From contig NZ_CP189974.1 in assembly GCF_051549785.1 (NCBI RefSeq), positions 992,001 to 1,056,000 of the forward strand: DNA of 64,000 nt, written 5' to 3'. A program made the translations under genes and the position numbers. The notes beneath the pieces were generated by a model, which was given only the letters and a program-made list of their open reading frames with translations, made no database searches and was not told the origin of the DNA. Source of the DNA: Caldatribacterium sp051549785. GTDB lineage: Bacteria > Atribacterota > Atribacteria > Atribacterales > Caldatribacteriaceae. This document shows, in pieces, positions 39,063-47,708 of this stretch (position 1 is its first letter; each line of letters opens with the position of its first letter).

Positions 39063-39486
39063 GGGATTCTTCTCCTTCGTTTTCCTGAAAAGGGACAGAG
39101 GTGACCTGGCAATCCAGAACTCCTCGCAGGCTCTGGAGTTCCCGAACGAGGGTGGCGATGCGCTTTGTCTCTCCCCGCACAAGGAGGACTTCAAGGCATA
39201 CCCGGGCATTGCAGTGCACGTGGGTGGTGGAGACAATGGTGTCCCGGAAGGCGTGCTCAAGCTTTAGGAGGCGCTCGGTGAGGTTCCTCGTGGTATGGTC
39301 ATAGACCAGGGTAACCGCGCCCATCGCCTGGCCTGCAAGGTGTTCCCACCGTTTGGCGCTAATGAACCGCTGGACGAGATGCCGGAGGGCATCGGAGCGG
39401 CTGGCAAACCCCTCTCTCTGGATGGTTCTGTCAAACACCTCAAGGAGCGTGTGGTCCATGGAAACCCCAAAGCGCACAAGAGCCAT
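39055..39486 (-). CDS. nikR: Nickel-responsive regulator NikR
   Basis: The 143-residue protein has a ribbon-helix-helix DNA-binding N-terminus (VRFGVSMDHTLLEVFDR, then SRSDALRHLV) and an ACT-like metal domain. Its Ni2+ ligands are all present with NikR spacing: His78, His89, His91 and Cys97 (STTHVHCNARVCLEV). It heads the minus-strand run with the CDF exporter and faces an ECF S component across a 99-base gap, the likely site of its control. Confidence 0.94.
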   Translation of the reverse strand: MALVRFGVSMDHTLLEVFDRTIQREGFASRSDALRHLVQRFISAKRWEHLAGQAMGAVTLVYDHTTRNLTERLLKLEHAFRDTIVSTTHVHCNARVCLEVLLVRGETKRIATLVRELQSLRGVLDCQVTSVPFQENEGEESHG

Positions 39487-39544
39487 AGAGCATTCCCTCC
39501 ACTATTATACCGCAAGCCTTTGGCTGTTCTCGAGGAACGGCTCT

Positions 39545-39573
39545 CGTGCTACAATTCTTTAGAAACGTGCTAC
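39545..39573. promoter_or_regulatory. Promoter with paired CGTGCTAC direct repeats between nikR and the ECF gene
   Basis: CGTGCTAC occurs at 39545-39552 and again at 39566-39573, 21 bases apart (two helical turns). The first copy overlaps an extended minus-10 (TGCTACAAT; TACAAT at 39550-39555) for the plus-strand gene. The arrangement suits a dimeric regulator, possibly NikR, although it is not the palindrome of the Escherichia coli NikR site. Confidence 0.45.
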
Positions 39574-39585
39574 GGAGGTGATTCC

Positions 39586-40110
39586 ATGCACACCCGCGAC
39601 CTCACAAAAGCAGCGGTTCTTCTGGCCACTGGCATTGTTCTTCCCTCGGCGTTCCACCTTTTAGGGCTTCCGGGAAGAGTTTTCCTCCCCATGCACATTC
39701 CGCCGCTTCTTGGTGGTTTTCTCCTCAGTGGGGATCTGGCTTTCCTTCTTGGGTTTGTTCTCCCACCTCTGAATTTCCTGGTCACGGGCATGCCTCCCTT
39801 TCCGGGCTTTCTCCCCATGATGTTTGAGCTTGGGACCTATGGCCTTTGCACCTTTGTGAGTTCTACCCGTCTTCGCTTTGGTGCGCTTCCTGCCCTGGTT
39901 TTGGCCATGCTCGCCGGTCGGGGTGTGTCCATCGTGGGGAACTGGGTGCTCTTTGCCTTTCTGGGGAGTGGGTTCAACCTTTTGGCCCTGGTCCAGAGCC
40001 TTTTCGTTGCTGCTTTGCCGGGTATTGTGGTGCAACTTGTTCTCATTCCGGTTCTTGTGAAGGTTTTAGGGAGGTGGCGCAATGTCCCAGGTCCTTCGCG
40101 CCTTCTTTAA
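39586..40110 (+). CDS. ECF-type transporter substrate-binding (S) component
   Basis: The 174-residue protein has about six membrane helices in the ECF S-component style, with FLPMHIPPLLGGFLLSG and GMPPFPGFLPMMFELGTYG. Substrate is not evident. The neighbouring nikR invites nickel as a guess, but vitamin uptake is equally possible for this fold. ATG 39586 follows CGGAGGTGATTCC. Its 3' end overlaps a methyltransferase gene by 29 bases. Confidence 0.82.
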   Translation: MHTRDLTKAAVLLATGIVLPSAFHLLGLPGRVFLPMHIPPLLGGFLLSGDLAFLLGFVLPPLNFLVTGMPPFPGFLPMMFELGTYGLCTFVSSTRLRFGALPALVLAMLAGRGVSIVGNWVLFAFLGSGFNLLALVQSLFVAALPGIVVQLVLIPVLVKVLGRWRNVPGPSRLL

Positions 40111-40669
40111 CGAAAAGGCCCCTCTCTGGGATGCCCTGCAGGAGGTCCCCGTAGAGAAGCTTCGGGCACTCCTCCTTCACCTTCCCATCCCCCAGGGGGC
40201 GACCATTCTTGATGTTGGTTCTGGAACAGGTGTACTCGTCCCCTTTTTGCGGGAACTCTTTGCCCCTGCCCTCATCGTGGAACTCGATATTGCCGAGAGA
40301 ATGCTTGCCGAGGCGCGGAAGAAGTTTGGGGACGAGGGAATTGAGTACGTGTGGGGAGACGCCGCAACCGTGGTTTTTGAGAGGACTTTTGACGCCATTC
40401 TCTGCTATTCTTCCTTCCCCCACTTTGAGAAGAAAGAGGAAACTGTTGCCCATCTTTCCCAGTTTTTACGGGAATTGGGGATACTGGCCATCTTCCACAC
40501 TCAGGGACGGGCAGGCATCCATGCCATCCATGCCCTCTATGAAGTAACGAGGACACACCTTCTTCCGGAAGGGGAGGTGGTGGCGGCAATGCTTGAGAGG
40601 GCAGGCATCCGAGTCTTCGAGGTTCTTGACACGGAAGAAGCGTACCTTGTGGCGGGAATCAGGGCGTGA
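40082..40669 (+). CDS. Class I SAM-dependent methyltransferase
   Basis: The 195-residue protein has the SAM-binding motif ATILDVGSGTGVLVPFL, the acidic strand end VELDIAERML, and motif III-like FDAILCYSSFPHF. It resembles small-molecule methyltransferases of the UbiE/Met-11 type. The start overlaps the ECF S-component gene by 29 bases. The substrate is unknown; a corrinoid or nickel-cofactor role would fit the neighbourhood but is inference. Confidence 0.87.
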   Translation: MSQVLRAFFNEKAPLWDALQEVPVEKLRALLLHLPIPQGATILDVGSGTGVLVPFLRELFAPALIVELDIAERMLAEARKKFGDEGIEYVWGDAATVVFERTFDAILCYSSFPHFEKKEETVAHLSQFLRELGILAIFHTQGRAGIHAIHALYEVTRTHLLPEGEVVAAMLERAGIRVFEVLDTEEAYLVAGIRA

Positions 40670-40747
40670 GATTTTGCGCTGAGTATTCCCTTGTCCTTAC
40701 ACCTGGCGTACAATGGAAGGGAAGGCGGCGATTTTCCGGAGGAAAGG

Positions 40748-41938
40748 ATGGGCGTTTTTCTTCAGTTCGGTGCGGGGAATATCGGTCGGGGATTCATGGG
40801 ACAGCTCTTTTCTGAGGCGGGGTACAGCGTCGTCTTCGTGGACGTCAGAAAGGACCTCGTCGACCTTCTGAACGCCCAGAAGTTCTACCCCCTTCGCCTT
40901 CTCGATGCGTACACGAAAACCGGCCGGGATCTTTTCATCGGTCCTGTGTGGGCACTGCATGTGGGGGAGGAGGACCGGGTCGCTGAGGTTTTCGCGGAGG
41001 CAGAGGCTGTGGGCACGGCGGTGGGGGTCAGGAATCTCCCCGACCTTGCCCCGCTTCTTGCCCTGGGCATCCGGAAGAGACGGGCCCTTGGGAAAGGCCC
41101 GGTTGATGTGTACCTCTGCGAGAACGCAAGGGATGCCGCAGGAACCCTGAAGGATGCGGTGCTGAGTTGCTTGACGGCCGAAGAAAGGGCGTGGACTGAG
41201 GCCCACATTGGCTTTGTGGGAACGAGCGTGGCCCGTATGGTGCTCTCTCCCGAGGTCCTTCCCGAATCCCACGACCCCCTCCTTGTTGTGGCCGACGCTT
41301 ACCGGGAATTCCCCTACGATGCCCAGGCGTTGCGGGCTTCGACGCTTTCTGTTGCGGGAATGAAGCCAGTGCGGAATTTCGTTGCAGAGTTTTTCCGGAA
41401 ATTCCACACCCACAATCTCGGTCATGCCACCCTGGCGTACCTTGGATACCTCAGGGGGTTGCGGTACATCCATGAGGGGTTTCAGGATTCCTTCGTCAGC
41501 GAGGTTTTCGAGCGTGCTCTTGATGAGACCTCCCGGGCCCTCCTTCGGCGATTTTCCCAGGACCTTGACCCTGAGGAACATCGGCGGATTCGTCAGGACA
41601 TTCGCGTTCGTTTCGGTAACCCCCTCCTCCAGGATACGGTGTACCGGGTTGCCCGGGATCCTCTGCGGAAACTCGCTCCTTCTGAGCGGCTCATAGGGAG
41701 TGCCCATCTCTGTCTTGAAGAAGGGGTATTCCCTGAATACGTTGCCTGCGTGTGCGCTGCAGCCCTGTGTTACGACTGGCGTGGGGATCCCGAGGCAGTT
41801 CGGCTTCAGGAGATGCTCAGAGAAGAGGGTCTTGCTGCTGTTCTTGCCGGAATCTGCGGGGTTTTGCCCGAAAGCCCCCTGGGGGAAAGGGTCAGGGAGT
41901 GGTATGCAGTCCTGAAAACCGGGCAGAAGAGGTGGTGA
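40748..41938 (+). CDS. mtlD: Mannitol-1-phosphate 5-dehydrogenase
   Basis: The 396-residue protein is a polyol-specific long-chain dehydrogenase. The N-terminal Rossmann fold reads FLQFGAGNIGRGFMGQLF. The catalytic Lys/His region NRKLFxHNxGHAxxAYxG of the family is seen here as KFHTHNLGHATLAYLGYL, and NPLLQDTVYRVARDPLRKL follows. It interconverts mannitol-1-phosphate (or a similar polyol phosphate) and fructose-6-phosphate with NAD. ATG 40748 after GAGGAAAGG was chosen. It overlaps nothing upstream and is two bases from the alcohol dehydrogenase gene. No mannitol PTS genes are present. Confidence 0.9.
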   Translation: MGVFLQFGAGNIGRGFMGQLFSEAGYSVVFVDVRKDLVDLLNAQKFYPLRLLDAYTKTGRDLFIGPVWALHVGEEDRVAEVFAEAEAVGTAVGVRNLPDLAPLLALGIRKRRALGKGPVDVYLCENARDAAGTLKDAVLSCLTAEERAWTEAHIGFVGTSVARMVLSPEVLPESHDPLLVVADAYREFPYDAQALRASTLSVAGMKPVRNFVAEFFRKFHTHNLGHATLAYLGYLRGLRYIHEGFQDSFVSEVFERALDETSRALLRRFSQDLDPEEHRRIRQDIRVRFGNPLLQDTVYRVARDPLRKLAPSERLIGSAHLCLEEGVFPEYVACVCAAALCYDWRGDPEAVRLQEMLREEGLAAVLAGICGVLPESPLGERVREWYAVLKTGQKRW

Positions 41939-41940
41939 GC

Positions 41941-42990
41941 ATGAGAGCAGCCGTATTTTACGGGCCGGGTGATCTCCGGATTGAGGATCGACCGGTACCC
42001 CTCATAGGGAAGGGCGACGTTCTGGTGAAGGTTGAAGCGTGTGCCATCTGCGGGACCGATGTTCGCATTTTCCACTTTGGCCACAGGGCGATTACTGGAC
42101 CCCAAGTCCTTGGTCATGAAATTTCGGGGGTCATTGCCGAGAAGGGGGAAGCGGTTGAGGGGTATGAGGTGGGGGAGCGGGTGGTTGTCGACCCCATAGT
42201 CTCCTGCGGACAGTGTTTCTTCTGCCAGCGAGGGCTCACGAACCTCTGCCGTGTTTTCAAGGAGAGGACTGAGGCTTTTGGATACTACTACCCTGGGGGA
42301 TTTGCCGAGTACGTCCTTGTGCCGGAGAAGGCCGTGCGGCGGGGGAATCTCGTGAAGTTCCCTGAAAGCCTTTCCTTTGAAGAGGCGGCCATCTCTGAAC
42401 CCATGGCCTGCGCCCTCAATGGGCAGCTCCTCTCCAGGGTGGGACTGGGCGACCGGGTTCTGGTCATCGGTGCAGGACCTGTGGGATGCATGCACGTGGC
42501 ACTTGCTAAGGTCTTCGGAGCGACGAGGGTTTTCGTTGCCGAGATTCAGGAAGCCCGCCTTTCCGAGGCGAAGCGTTTTGGTGCTGACCGGCTCATCAAC
42601 CCTGCAAAGGAGAACCTAAGAGAGGTTGTCCTTGCGGAAACCCAGGGGATTGGTCCTGATGTCGTCATCGTTGCCGCATCTTCCCGTAAGGCTCAGGAAG
42701 AGGCGGTGGAGCTTGCTGCTCCCCGGGGGCGGGTGAACTTCTTCGGAGGTCTTCCCAAAGACGACCGCATGGTCCAGGTCGACGGTAACACGGTCCACTA
42801 CAAGGAGCTCTTCATCCACGGGACCTCAGGGGCCACCACCGCCCACATCCGCACCTGTCTTGACCTCATGAGTGCAGGACGCATCGATGGCAAAGCGTAC
42901 ATTTCGAAGGTCATCGCTCTCCAGGAACTCCCCGAGATGCTCCGGGAGATTCAAAAGGGGCCATACCTCAAGGTGGTCGTGAAGCCATAA
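41941..42990 (+). CDS. Zinc-dependent medium-chain alcohol/polyol dehydrogenase
   Basis: The 349-residue MDR enzyme has the catalytic zinc Cys in ACAICGTDVRIFHFG and GHEISGVI. Structural-zinc-like Cys lie in SCGQCFFCQRGLTNLC, the NAD fold is VLVIGAGPVGCMHVALAK, and the C-terminal region reads GLPKDDRMVQVD. It falls near sorbitol and threonine dehydrogenases. Cotranscription with mtlD (stop and start two bases apart) suggests conversion of sugar alcohols. Confidence 0.93.
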   Translation: MRAAVFYGPGDLRIEDRPVPLIGKGDVLVKVEACAICGTDVRIFHFGHRAITGPQVLGHEISGVIAEKGEAVEGYEVGERVVVDPIVSCGQCFFCQRGLTNLCRVFKERTEAFGYYYPGGFAEYVLVPEKAVRRGNLVKFPESLSFEEAAISEPMACALNGQLLSRVGLGDRVLVIGAGPVGCMHVALAKVFGATRVFVAEIQEARLSEAKRFGADRLINPAKENLREVVLAETQGIGPDVVIVAASSRKAQEEAVELAAPRGRVNFFGGLPKDDRMVQVDGNTVHYKELFIHGTSGATTAHIRTCLDLMSAGRIDGKAYISKVIALQELPEMLREIQKGPYLKVVVKP

Positions 42991-43496
42991 GGAGATATTG
43001 TGGGCTTCTCTGGAACTCTCCAACAGGAGGAGATAGTGACGCTTCTATGCTAAATCTCGACCACCATGCAGGTGGCAGACTAAGCCCCTGTCTCTCCCTT
43101 CCTTTCCCACCGTCCCGCGGGCTGGGGAAGGAAAGGAGTAGACCGTGGATATCTTCCGGGCTTTGAAGTTCAACGGGTGCTCAGTGAGGCACTACCGCCT
43201 GAGAATCCAAAGGCGTAAGCTCCCTCCCTTCACCATGACCCCTGAGACCATCAAGAAGGAGGAGAGGGGGAGAGCAGTTTTCTGGGAAGTCTATAACAGC
43301 ATCCCGGTGATGCGAAAGCGGTGAATGCTTTAGTACGACCCTCAAGGACCTGGCGCAGAGTACGTCCTGGGTTCCTGTGGTATGAGGTGACCGTAATCCT
43401 CTGGATAGGTGAGGTTGGGGAGGAGAAACCCGTGTGAGAGAGTTCAAGGGTGGAGAGAACTTGAGAAATTCCCCCTACGATAAGTTGACGCTATCA
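42991..43496. other. Decayed intergenic stretch
   Basis: This part of the 920-base gap holds a broken frame at 43145-43324 (MDIFRALKFNGCSVRHYRLR, then LPPFTMTPETIKKEERG) that looks like a fragment of a former gene, possibly a transposase. Beyond that only short frames are seen. No RNA gene was recognised. Confidence 0.35.
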
Positions 43497-43633
43497 CCAT
43501 GAAGTTCCACCTTAAGAGGTGGACGGAGAAGGTGTAGGAGAAGACCACACTGGAGCTTGGGGAGAGGAGTTCTGGGGGAGCTGAGAGACACTGGGTTTTC
43601 CAGGTGCCCCGCATGGTGTGAACCTATACAGAC
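43497..43633 (+). repeat. ~140 bp diverged repeat, copy B
   Basis: The sequence matches 9524-9665 through GTGGACGGAG, AGACCACACTGGAGCTTGG, GGGAGCTGAGAG and on to CTATACAGACG. In this copy the reading frame is broken by TAG, so any protein it once encoded is lost. Confidence 0.7.
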
Positions 43634-43881
43634 GTCTGAACCGGGAATTCAGTGGTAGTCAACCATCAGCACTCAGGCACGGTGGAGTGCTGGATGCAGA
43701 AAGCAAGCGGAAACAGGTTGAACCAGCAGAGTATACGGCAATCCTGAGACGGCTTGAGCAAGTTCTGATGAATACTGACTGGGGTTGTGCGCACAAATCA
43801 AACTTGAGCTGGGGACATTCGCTTGGGGTTTTTGGCAACGATTTTTCTCTTCCTGGAAGAGACAGGGCGCTTTTTGTGTTC

Positions 43882-43887
43882 TATAAT
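43882..43887 (+). promoter_or_regulatory. Minus-10 (TATAAT) for the HDOD gene
   Basis: TATAAT lies 27 bases before the ATG at 43914 and just ahead of GGAGGGGG. No clear minus-35 is seen. Confidence 0.55.
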
Positions 43888-43913
43888 GAGCAAAGGGATT
43901 TCTGGAGGGGGAT

Positions 43914-44762
43914 ATGGGTAAGCTCACACTCCCGGCGCTGGTGCGAGCGGTTGAGGATTTACCAGCCCTGCCCGCGGTGGTGCAGAGGGTTATTGCGCTC
44001 ACGGAAGACCCGAGGTCTACTGCCCGGGATATCAACAACGTCCTCACACAGGACCAAGGGCTCACGGCTAAGGTCCTGCGCTTGGCGAATTCGGCATTCT
44101 ATGGCTTCCCAAGGCGCATTTCCACCGTCACTGATGCCACAATTCTCCTTGGTTTCCAGACCATCCGGAGCATTGTTCTCGCGGCCTCAGTCAGTGAGAT
44201 GATGAAAAAGGAACTCAGAGGGTATGCTCTGGAGCGGGGAGAACTCTGGAGGCATTCCCAGGCAACGGCTGTGGGTGCCCGCATGCTGGCGAGGGAGGTG
44301 AAATTCTCCCGCTTTGAAGTGGCCTACACGGCGGGCCTGCTCCACGACATCGGGAAGCTCATTCTCGACACCTACCTGAGGGATGAATACGAAGCCGTGC
44401 TTGAGAAGGTCGAAAAGGAGAACGTGACCTTCCTTGAGGCCGAAGAGGCCCTTCTGGGGTTCCACCACGCTCTTGTGGGGGCAAAGGTTGCCGAAAAGTG
44501 GAATCTCCCCCCGGAGCTTGTTGAGGCCATCGGGTTCCACCACGAGCCAGAGCGGGCTCAGGAAAACCCGAAGCTCACCGCCATCGCCCACATTGCGGAC
44601 TGCATGAGTGTGAGCCTTGGCATGGGGGTGGGGGTTGACGGTTTCCTCTACCGCATTTCCCCAAAGGCGGTGGAGCTTTTAGGTCTTCAGGAGGACCAGG
44701 TGGACCGCCTCCTTGCGAACCTGATGGAAGTTCTGGTCGATGAGGATACCTTTGGGGAGTGA
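43914..44762 (+). CDS. HDOD-domain signalling protein
   Basis: The 282-residue protein is one HDOD domain (VEDLPALPAVVQRVIALTED, then DQGLTAKVLRLANSAFYG) with an HD-like element, AGLLHDIGKLIL, and GFHHEPERA. HDOD proteins act in signalling, stress and motility control, usually without confirmed catalysis. Here the HD residues are present, so phosphohydrolase activity is possible. ATG 43914 follows GGAGGGGG. The ECF S-component gene follows by 24 bases. Confidence 0.93.
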   Translation: MGKLTLPALVRAVEDLPALPAVVQRVIALTEDPRSTARDINNVLTQDQGLTAKVLRLANSAFYGFPRRISTVTDATILLGFQTIRSIVLAASVSEMMKKELRGYALERGELWRHSQATAVGARMLAREVKFSRFEVAYTAGLLHDIGKLILDTYLRDEYEAVLEKVEKENVTFLEAEEALLGFHHALVGAKVAEKWNLPPELVEAIGFHHEPERAQENPKLTAIAHIADCMSVSLGMGVGVDGFLYRISPKAVELLGLQEDQVDRLLANLMEVLVDEDTFGE

Positions 44763-44786
44763 CTCGGTCCCTGTGGGGGTGGAGCG

Positions 44787-45290
44787 ATGGAGGACAGAGT
44801 GAAAATTCTGGTGTATGGGGCTTTAGGTATTGCCCTTGTGGCTTTGGCCACGATGAGCATCCAAATTCCGGTACCCCAGACCCGGGGGTACATCAATTTA
44901 GGGGACACGGTGATTTTTGTCTTTGCCATGCTCTTTGGCGCCCGGATCGGAGGGCTCGCTGGGGGCGTGGGGTCGGCGCTGGCTGACCTCCTCACAGGAT
45001 ACGCGCACTGGGCACCCTTTACGCTGATCATTAAGGGGATTGAAGGGCTTCTTGTGGGCCTTTTGGCCTCAGGAGAAAAGAGCTATCCCGTGCGGGTTTT
45101 TGTAGGCCTTCTTGCGGGCCTTGTCATGGTTTCTGGGTATTTCCTCGCCGAAGTTGTCCTCTATGGACTTGGAGCAGCCCTGGCTGAACTCCCGGGGAAC
45201 TTCATCCAGGCCGGGAGTGCAGTGGCGATCGGTCCCCTCGTTGTCTTAGCCCTCCAGAGAATTGCGAGGGCCATAATCCGCCGAATCTGA
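44787..45290 (+). CDS. ECF transporter S component (second)
   Basis: The 167-residue membrane protein has about five to six helices and the ECF-S signature IPVPQTRGYINLGDTVIF, then GARIGGLAGGVGSALADLL and PFTLIIKGIEGLLVGLL. This pattern is common to S components for vitamins and their precursors. The ATP-binding and T components are not adjacent, so it probably shares an energising module encoded elsewhere. It overlaps the convergent phosphomannomutase gene by 45 bases. Confidence 0.88.
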   Translation: MEDRVKILVYGALGIALVALATMSIQIPVPQTRGYINLGDTVIFVFAMLFGARIGGLAGGVGSALADLLTGYAHWAPFTLIIKGIEGLLVGLLASGEKSYPVRVFVGLLAGLVMVSGYFLAEVVLYGLGAALAELPGNFIQAGSAVAIGPLVVLALQRIARAIIRRI

Positions 45291-46640
45291 AGAGAGTTTC
45301 TCTAAGACCTCCCTTGCAATTTCTGGAAAGGCCGCAAGGAGGCGGTGCACAAGGGAGGGAATGGCTTCTCTGTCTTTCCCCTCAAAGCGAAGGGTGTACA
45401 CGGGCTCGGTCACGGATTTCCTGATGAGCGCCCAGCCTTCTTCCCACTCCACCCGCAGGCCATCGAGTCTTGTGATGTTGCCGCCTTGCAGGGTACTCTC
45501 AAGGAGGGAAAGGAGGTTTTCCCGCCCTTTCTGGGGAATACGGATGTCAGGGGTCACGAAACTCTGGGGGAAAGTGGCGATGATGGAGGAAAGGGGTTCG
45601 CTGTTTCTGCTCAAAAGAGTGAGGAAGAACGAGGCGGCGTAGAGCCCGTCATCCCGGCCGAGTTCCCGGAAAAAGTAGTGGCCGCTGATTTCTCCAGCCA
45701 TCACAGCGTTTTCCTCAAGGAGCCTCCGCTTGATGTAGGCGTGGCCTGAACGCTCCGGGATGGGGATGCCCCCGGCGCGGCGCACCTCTTCAGGGACGAC
45801 AGAGGAACACTTGAGGTCATAGACGAACTTCTTCTCCCCGGGAATGGGGGCGAAGTGCTGGCGGATGAAGAAAATCATCCCCTTTTCTCCCTCGAGCACT
45901 GTCCCATCATCGGCCACAAAGACCACCCTGTCGCCGTCGCCGTCGAAGGCAATGCCAACGTCGGATCTCGTTTCCAGAACTTTTTCCCTCAACGCCCTGA
46001 GATTTTTCGCCTCCGGATTGGGAGGACGGTTGGGGAAGGTACCGTCTGGGGTGCAGAAAAGGGGAATGACCTTGTGTCCCAGAGAGTGGAGGAACCTTGG
46101 GGCGAGTTCAGAGGAGCACCCGTTCCCGCAGTCCACAACAACCCGCAGCGTGCGCTGAGGAGGAAGGACCCGGGAGGCGAGGAAAGTAAGGTACTCCTCT
46201 ACGAGATTCATGCTCAGGAGGCGGCCTCTTGCACCCTTTCGAAACGCCCGTTCCTCCACCTGCCGGGCTAAAGCAGTGAAGTCCTCGGGAAGAGGAGGAC
46301 GGTGGGCGAAACCGATTTTGAAACCATTGTACTGGGGAGGGTTGTGGGATGCGGTGACCATAACCCCTGCCGGGGTGCGGAGGTGGTCAATGGCAAAGTA
46401 GAAAAGGGGTGTAGGGACAGTGCCCAGGTCGACCACGTTGCCGCCACTGTCCCGGAGCCCCTCGATAAGCGCCTCCTTGAGGGAGGGAGTGTGGGTGCGG
46501 ACATCCCCACCCACGGCAAAAGAGGTCCCCTCGGGGAATGAGGAGGCAAAAGCCCGGCCGATAAAGTAGGCAACGTCTGGGTTCAGCTCTTCGGGGACTG
46601 TGCCGCGGATGTCGCAATCTTTGAAGATGCCCACGGTCAC
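45246..46640 (-). CDS. Phosphomannomutase/phosphoglucomutase
   Basis: The 464-residue alpha-D-phosphohexomutase has the phosphoserine loop TASHNPPQYNG, the metal loop AFDGDGDRVVF, the sugar-binding EISGHYFF, and a C-terminal phosphate-binding region (EGWALIRKSVTEP, where RxSxTEP is typical). It interconverts hexose 6- and 1-phosphates for polysaccharide and LPS precursors. It overlaps the epimerase gene start-to-stop by four bases and is cotranscribed with it. Confidence 0.95.
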   Translation of the reverse strand: MTVGIFKDCDIRGTVPEELNPDVAYFIGRAFASSFPEGTSFAVGGDVRTHTPSLKEALIEGLRDSGGNVVDLGTVPTPLFYFAIDHLRTPAGVMVTASHNPPQYNGFKIGFAHRPPLPEDFTALARQVEERAFRKGARGRLLSMNLVEEYLTFLASRVLPPQRTLRVVVDCGNGCSSELAPRFLHSLGHKVIPLFCTPDGTFPNRPPNPEAKNLRALREKVLETRSDVGIAFDGDGDRVVFVADDGTVLEGEKGMIFFIRQHFAPIPGEKKFVYDLKCSSVVPEEVRRAGGIPIPERSGHAYIKRRLLEENAVMAGEISGHYFFRELGRDDGLYAASFFLTLLSRNSEPLSSIIATFPQSFVTPDIRIPQKGRENLLSLLESTLQGGNITRLDGLRVEWEEGWALIRKSVTEPVYTLRFEGKDREAIPSLVHRLLAAFPEIAREVLEKLSSDSADYGPRNSLEG

Positions 46641-47593
46641 CTCACCTCAAGGACACCTCGGGCGATGAGGTCGTGCATGGCTTCGAGGACTGCCCCTTCC
46701 GGAGTGTAGCGAGGGACAAACCCGAGGAGTTCCCGGGCCTTTTCCATAGAGACGCAGCATCCCTGACGAACGTGCATGGCCGCTTCCTCAGGGTATCCGA
46801 ACCGTTCCGTATATTCTTCAAGCGAGAGGGAACGGAAGCAGAAGGTTTTCTCAAAAGAGGTAGCGATGAACTCTCCAAGGCCAAAGAAGGTCATCGCATA
46901 CCGGGCACCACAGTTGAAAGCCTCTCCCACAGAGGCTCTGGGATTTTCAAGGGCAGCGAAGAAGAGCTCAGCCACATCCTGGGGGTGGACGTGGTGGAGC
47001 GTGCTGAAGCCCCCGTCAAGAAGGACGATTTCTTCTCCGTTGAGGATTTTCTGGAGCGTCTGCGGATCGTGGTCGCCAAAGGGGGTCACGAAGGTCTTCC
47101 CCGGGCCGGTGATGTGGGTGGGACGGATCACGGTGAGCTTGAGCTCACCCTTTTTCGAGGCAGCAAAGAGGATATCCTCGATGAGCACCTTCTTTCGGGC
47201 GTAGTCGTTTTCCGGAAGACGGGGAGCATCTTCAGGAGTCGGAATCACCCTGGTCTTCCCGTAGACCCAGGCGGTGGTGCACATGAGTAGGTGCGCGTTG
47301 CTTCCTCGGAGCACCTCTACAAGTGCCTGAGCGCTCTCGGGCTCAAAGGCGATGAGGTCGATGATGGCATGAGGCCGGATGGCGCGGATATGCTCCCCAA
47401 GGATTCCCTGCTTTTCGTCTCTTTCCCGATCTCCCGGGATGAGGTGGACCCGGCTCCAGAGCGGGGAAAAGGGGTAGGGTTTCGTCGTTCCCCGACTGAA
47501 CACCCACACCTCGTACCCTGCAGCAACGAGCCTTGGGACGAGGTAACTCCCGATGTGTCCTGTTCCACCGATGACGAGGACTCTTCCCTTCAT
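46637..47593 (-). CDS. NAD-dependent epimerase/dehydratase family protein
   Basis: The 318-residue extended SDR has the Rossmann motif VLVIGGTGHIGSYL. The usual catalytic YxxxK is seen as YARKKVLIED, after the CTTAWVYG strand. LTVIRPTHITGPGKTF and the late region VPRYTPEGAVLEAMHDLI follow. It is related to nucleotide-sugar and isoflavone-type reductases. ATG 47593 was chosen. It is the first gene of the two-gene unit with the phosphohexomutase, supporting sugar-nucleotide metabolism. Confidence 0.88.
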   Translation of the reverse strand: MKGRVLVIGGTGHIGSYLVPRLVAAGYEVWVFSRGTTKPYPFSPLWSRVHLIPGDRERDEKQGILGEHIRAIRPHAIIDLIAFEPESAQALVEVLRGSNAHLLMCTTAWVYGKTRVIPTPEDAPRLPENDYARKKVLIEDILFAASKKGELKLTVIRPTHITGPGKTFVTPFGDHDPQTLQKILNGEEIVLLDGGFSTLHHVHPQDVAELFFAALENPRASVGEAFNCGARYAMTFFGLGEFIATSFEKTFCFRSLSLEEYTERFGYPEEAAMHVRQGCCVSMEKARELLGFVPRYTPEGAVLEAMHDLIARGVLEVR

Positions 47594-47708
47594 GCTGCCA
47601 CTCCCTTTGTCCTGTCGCTCCCTTCCATTGTATGCAATTCCGGTTGCTTCGGAAAGGTCTTTGGGGTAAAGTGGAGTAAAGTTTTTTCGAAGAAAGGGGT
47701 AGGATTCC

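Noticed and set aside
40697..41707. 336-codon antisense frame under mtlD
   Set aside because: No recognisable motifs; mtlD on the other strand has full family signatures and a ribosome site.
43081..43140. CCTTCCTTTCCC / GGGGAAGGAAAGG hairpin in the decayed gap
   Set aside because: Arms do not pair cleanly in register and no T tract follows, so it was not called a terminator.
43618..44202. 194-codon frame running into the HDOD gene
   Set aside because: Its second half is an out-of-frame reading of the HDOD gene, and the first half has no domain.
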